Assembly: GCF_018383585.1 (NCBI RefSeq)
Contig: NZ_JAHAMK010000014.1
Span: 50,696 to 109,606 of the forward strand
Length of the DNA stretch: 58,911 bases
Direction: 5' to 3'
Source of the DNA: Microvirga sp. 3-52
GTDB lineage: Bacteria; Pseudomonadota; Alphaproteobacteria; Rhizobiales; Beijerinckiaceae
This document shows, piece by piece, positions 58,367 through 58,911 of the stretch. Under the pieces are notes generated by a model. It worked only from the letters and a program-made list of their open reading frames with translations. It searched no databases and was not told the DNA's origin. The position numbers were made by a program, and so were the translations under genes. The stretch's first letter is position 1, and the number at the start of each line of letters is the position of its first letter.

Positions 58367-58911
58367 ATGGTCAATGTTGTCGCGTCGGCGGAGTTTATCG
58401 GTTTTGATGGCAGCAGAAGCATCTACCGGGTTGATCTGAGCCAGCTTCCGTCGAGCACCGTTCAGTCCATTGCCCTCCTTGATGACGGCGTGAAATCAGG
58501 GGGAAGCGGCGGCGCATCCGGAGCGGACATCGACTTCGTGGCGATTGCGGACGGCTTGTACGCCTCGCCTGCTGACATCCCGTCTTCCGTCACCCACAGC
58601 ACGCTCAATGCCGATGTCGTCTACAATCCGGGCTTTGTCGCGCAGTGGCTCCAGGGCGACCTGGGGCCGTGGGACACCCCCGGCCTCTTCGGCACTGCAG
58701 CTGGCCACGTTTACGACCCGGCGAGAGCCACCCTCGGCACCATGGATGGGGATCTCAATGGGAGCACCGGGACCTTGTCTCTCGGCGAGGGCGGACAGGT
58801 CAGCCTGCTGTTCAACGCTCCCATCACGACCGGCGCCAGCGGCTCGGCCAAGCACTACCTGTACTTCGCCGATTTCGGCAGCCGCGGCCAGTACGCCGAC
58901 ACCGTGAAGGT
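58367..58911 (+). CDS. Putative secreted protein, C-terminus beyond window
   Basis: The frame starts at ATG 58367, after GGGAGGAAG, and is open to the right edge (181 residues seen). There is no classical signal peptide. The sequence is acidic, glycine- and serine-rich and beta-like (DDGVKSGGSGGASGADIDFVAIAD; LGTMDGDLNGSTGTLSLGEGG), with no cysteine. This resembles the N-terminal part of type I-secreted proteins that carry calcium-binding repeats at their C-terminus, but those repeats would lie outside the window, so the call is tentative. Confidence 0.6.
   Translation, partial: MVNVVASAEFIGFDGSRSIYRVDLSQLPSSTVQSIALLDDGVKSGGSGGASGADIDFVAIADGLYASPADIPSSVTHSTLNADVVYNPGFVAQWLQGDLGPWDTPGLFGTAAGHVYDPARATLGTMDGDLNGSTGTLSLGEGGQVSLLFNAPITTGASGSAKHYLYFADFGSRGQYADTVK

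Overview
The window is high-GC DNA from an alphaproteobacterium, most likely of the Rhizobiales (Hyphomicrobiales). A Methylobacteriaceae/Microvirga-like host fits best but is inferred, not proven. The pointers are gene content (bacteriophytochrome, HWE/HisKA_2 kinases, ScfR-type control of isocitrate lyase, EcfG-type promoter, CioAB, fused MrpAB), dense ATGA/GTGA-coupled operons, and dispersed double-hairpin intergenic repeats. No rRNA, tRNA or CRISPR array was seen. The ordinary backbone is interrupted by one IS630-type element and a stress/accessory region rich in small proteins. || 1-12.5 kb, mostly minus strand: the 5' part of a chemotaxis receptor, a tryptophanyl-tRNA synthetase with a structured leader, a CDF metal exporter, a FecR-TPR-beta-barrel protein directly followed by a CHASE2 adenylate/guanylate cyclase, a lone receiver protein, a glutamine amidotransferase (plus strand), and an ScfR/RamB regulator facing isocitrate lyase. 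|| 12.6-25.1 kb, plus strand: aceA and a DUF4170-like gene, then an osmoprotectant ABC importer (yehZYXW order) whose last gene overlaps a heme oxygenase gene. That gene overlaps a bacteriophytochrome gene, followed by a receiver protein, a receiver-HisKA_2 kinase and a membrane HWE kinase. This is one apparent run of nine genes joining solute uptake to red-light sensing. || 25-42 kb: amidase, DUF454 protein, and an accessory stretch with two paralogous small secreted proteins, a PRC-barrel protein, an IS630-type element, a CBS-BON protein, a PTS IIA-Ntr-like protein, four Rnk/GreA-C paralogs around a hemD-like gene, glutamate-type dehydrogenase, RsuA-type pseudouridine synthase, DUF488, a PAS gene broken by an in-frame TGA, and several very small genes. 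|| 42.3-46.6 kb, minus strand: an ECF sigma gene, a four-helix membrane protein, a membrane-anchored GH1-like glycosidase fusion, a Tat-exported cupredoxin and an exported protein. Three transcription units carry the same promoter, GGGAACCTT-N13-CAT-C(C/T)AAT, so this looks like a self-contained ECF regulon. || 46.8-58.9 kb: XRE regulator, complete mrpABCDEFG antiporter operon, an L,D-transpeptidase lipoprotein preceded by a tandem glycine riboswitch with its own terminator (not next to gcvTHP), then a GbsR/MarR regulator with cioA, cioB and a DUF2474 subunit, headed by a 30-bp palindrome. The right edge cuts the start of an apparently secreted protein. The most unusual observations are the misplaced glycine riboswitch, the three-promoter ECF/glycosidase regulon, the Rnk/HemD cluster, the FecR-barrel/CHASE2 pair, and the fusion of an osmolyte importer operon to a phytochrome operon.
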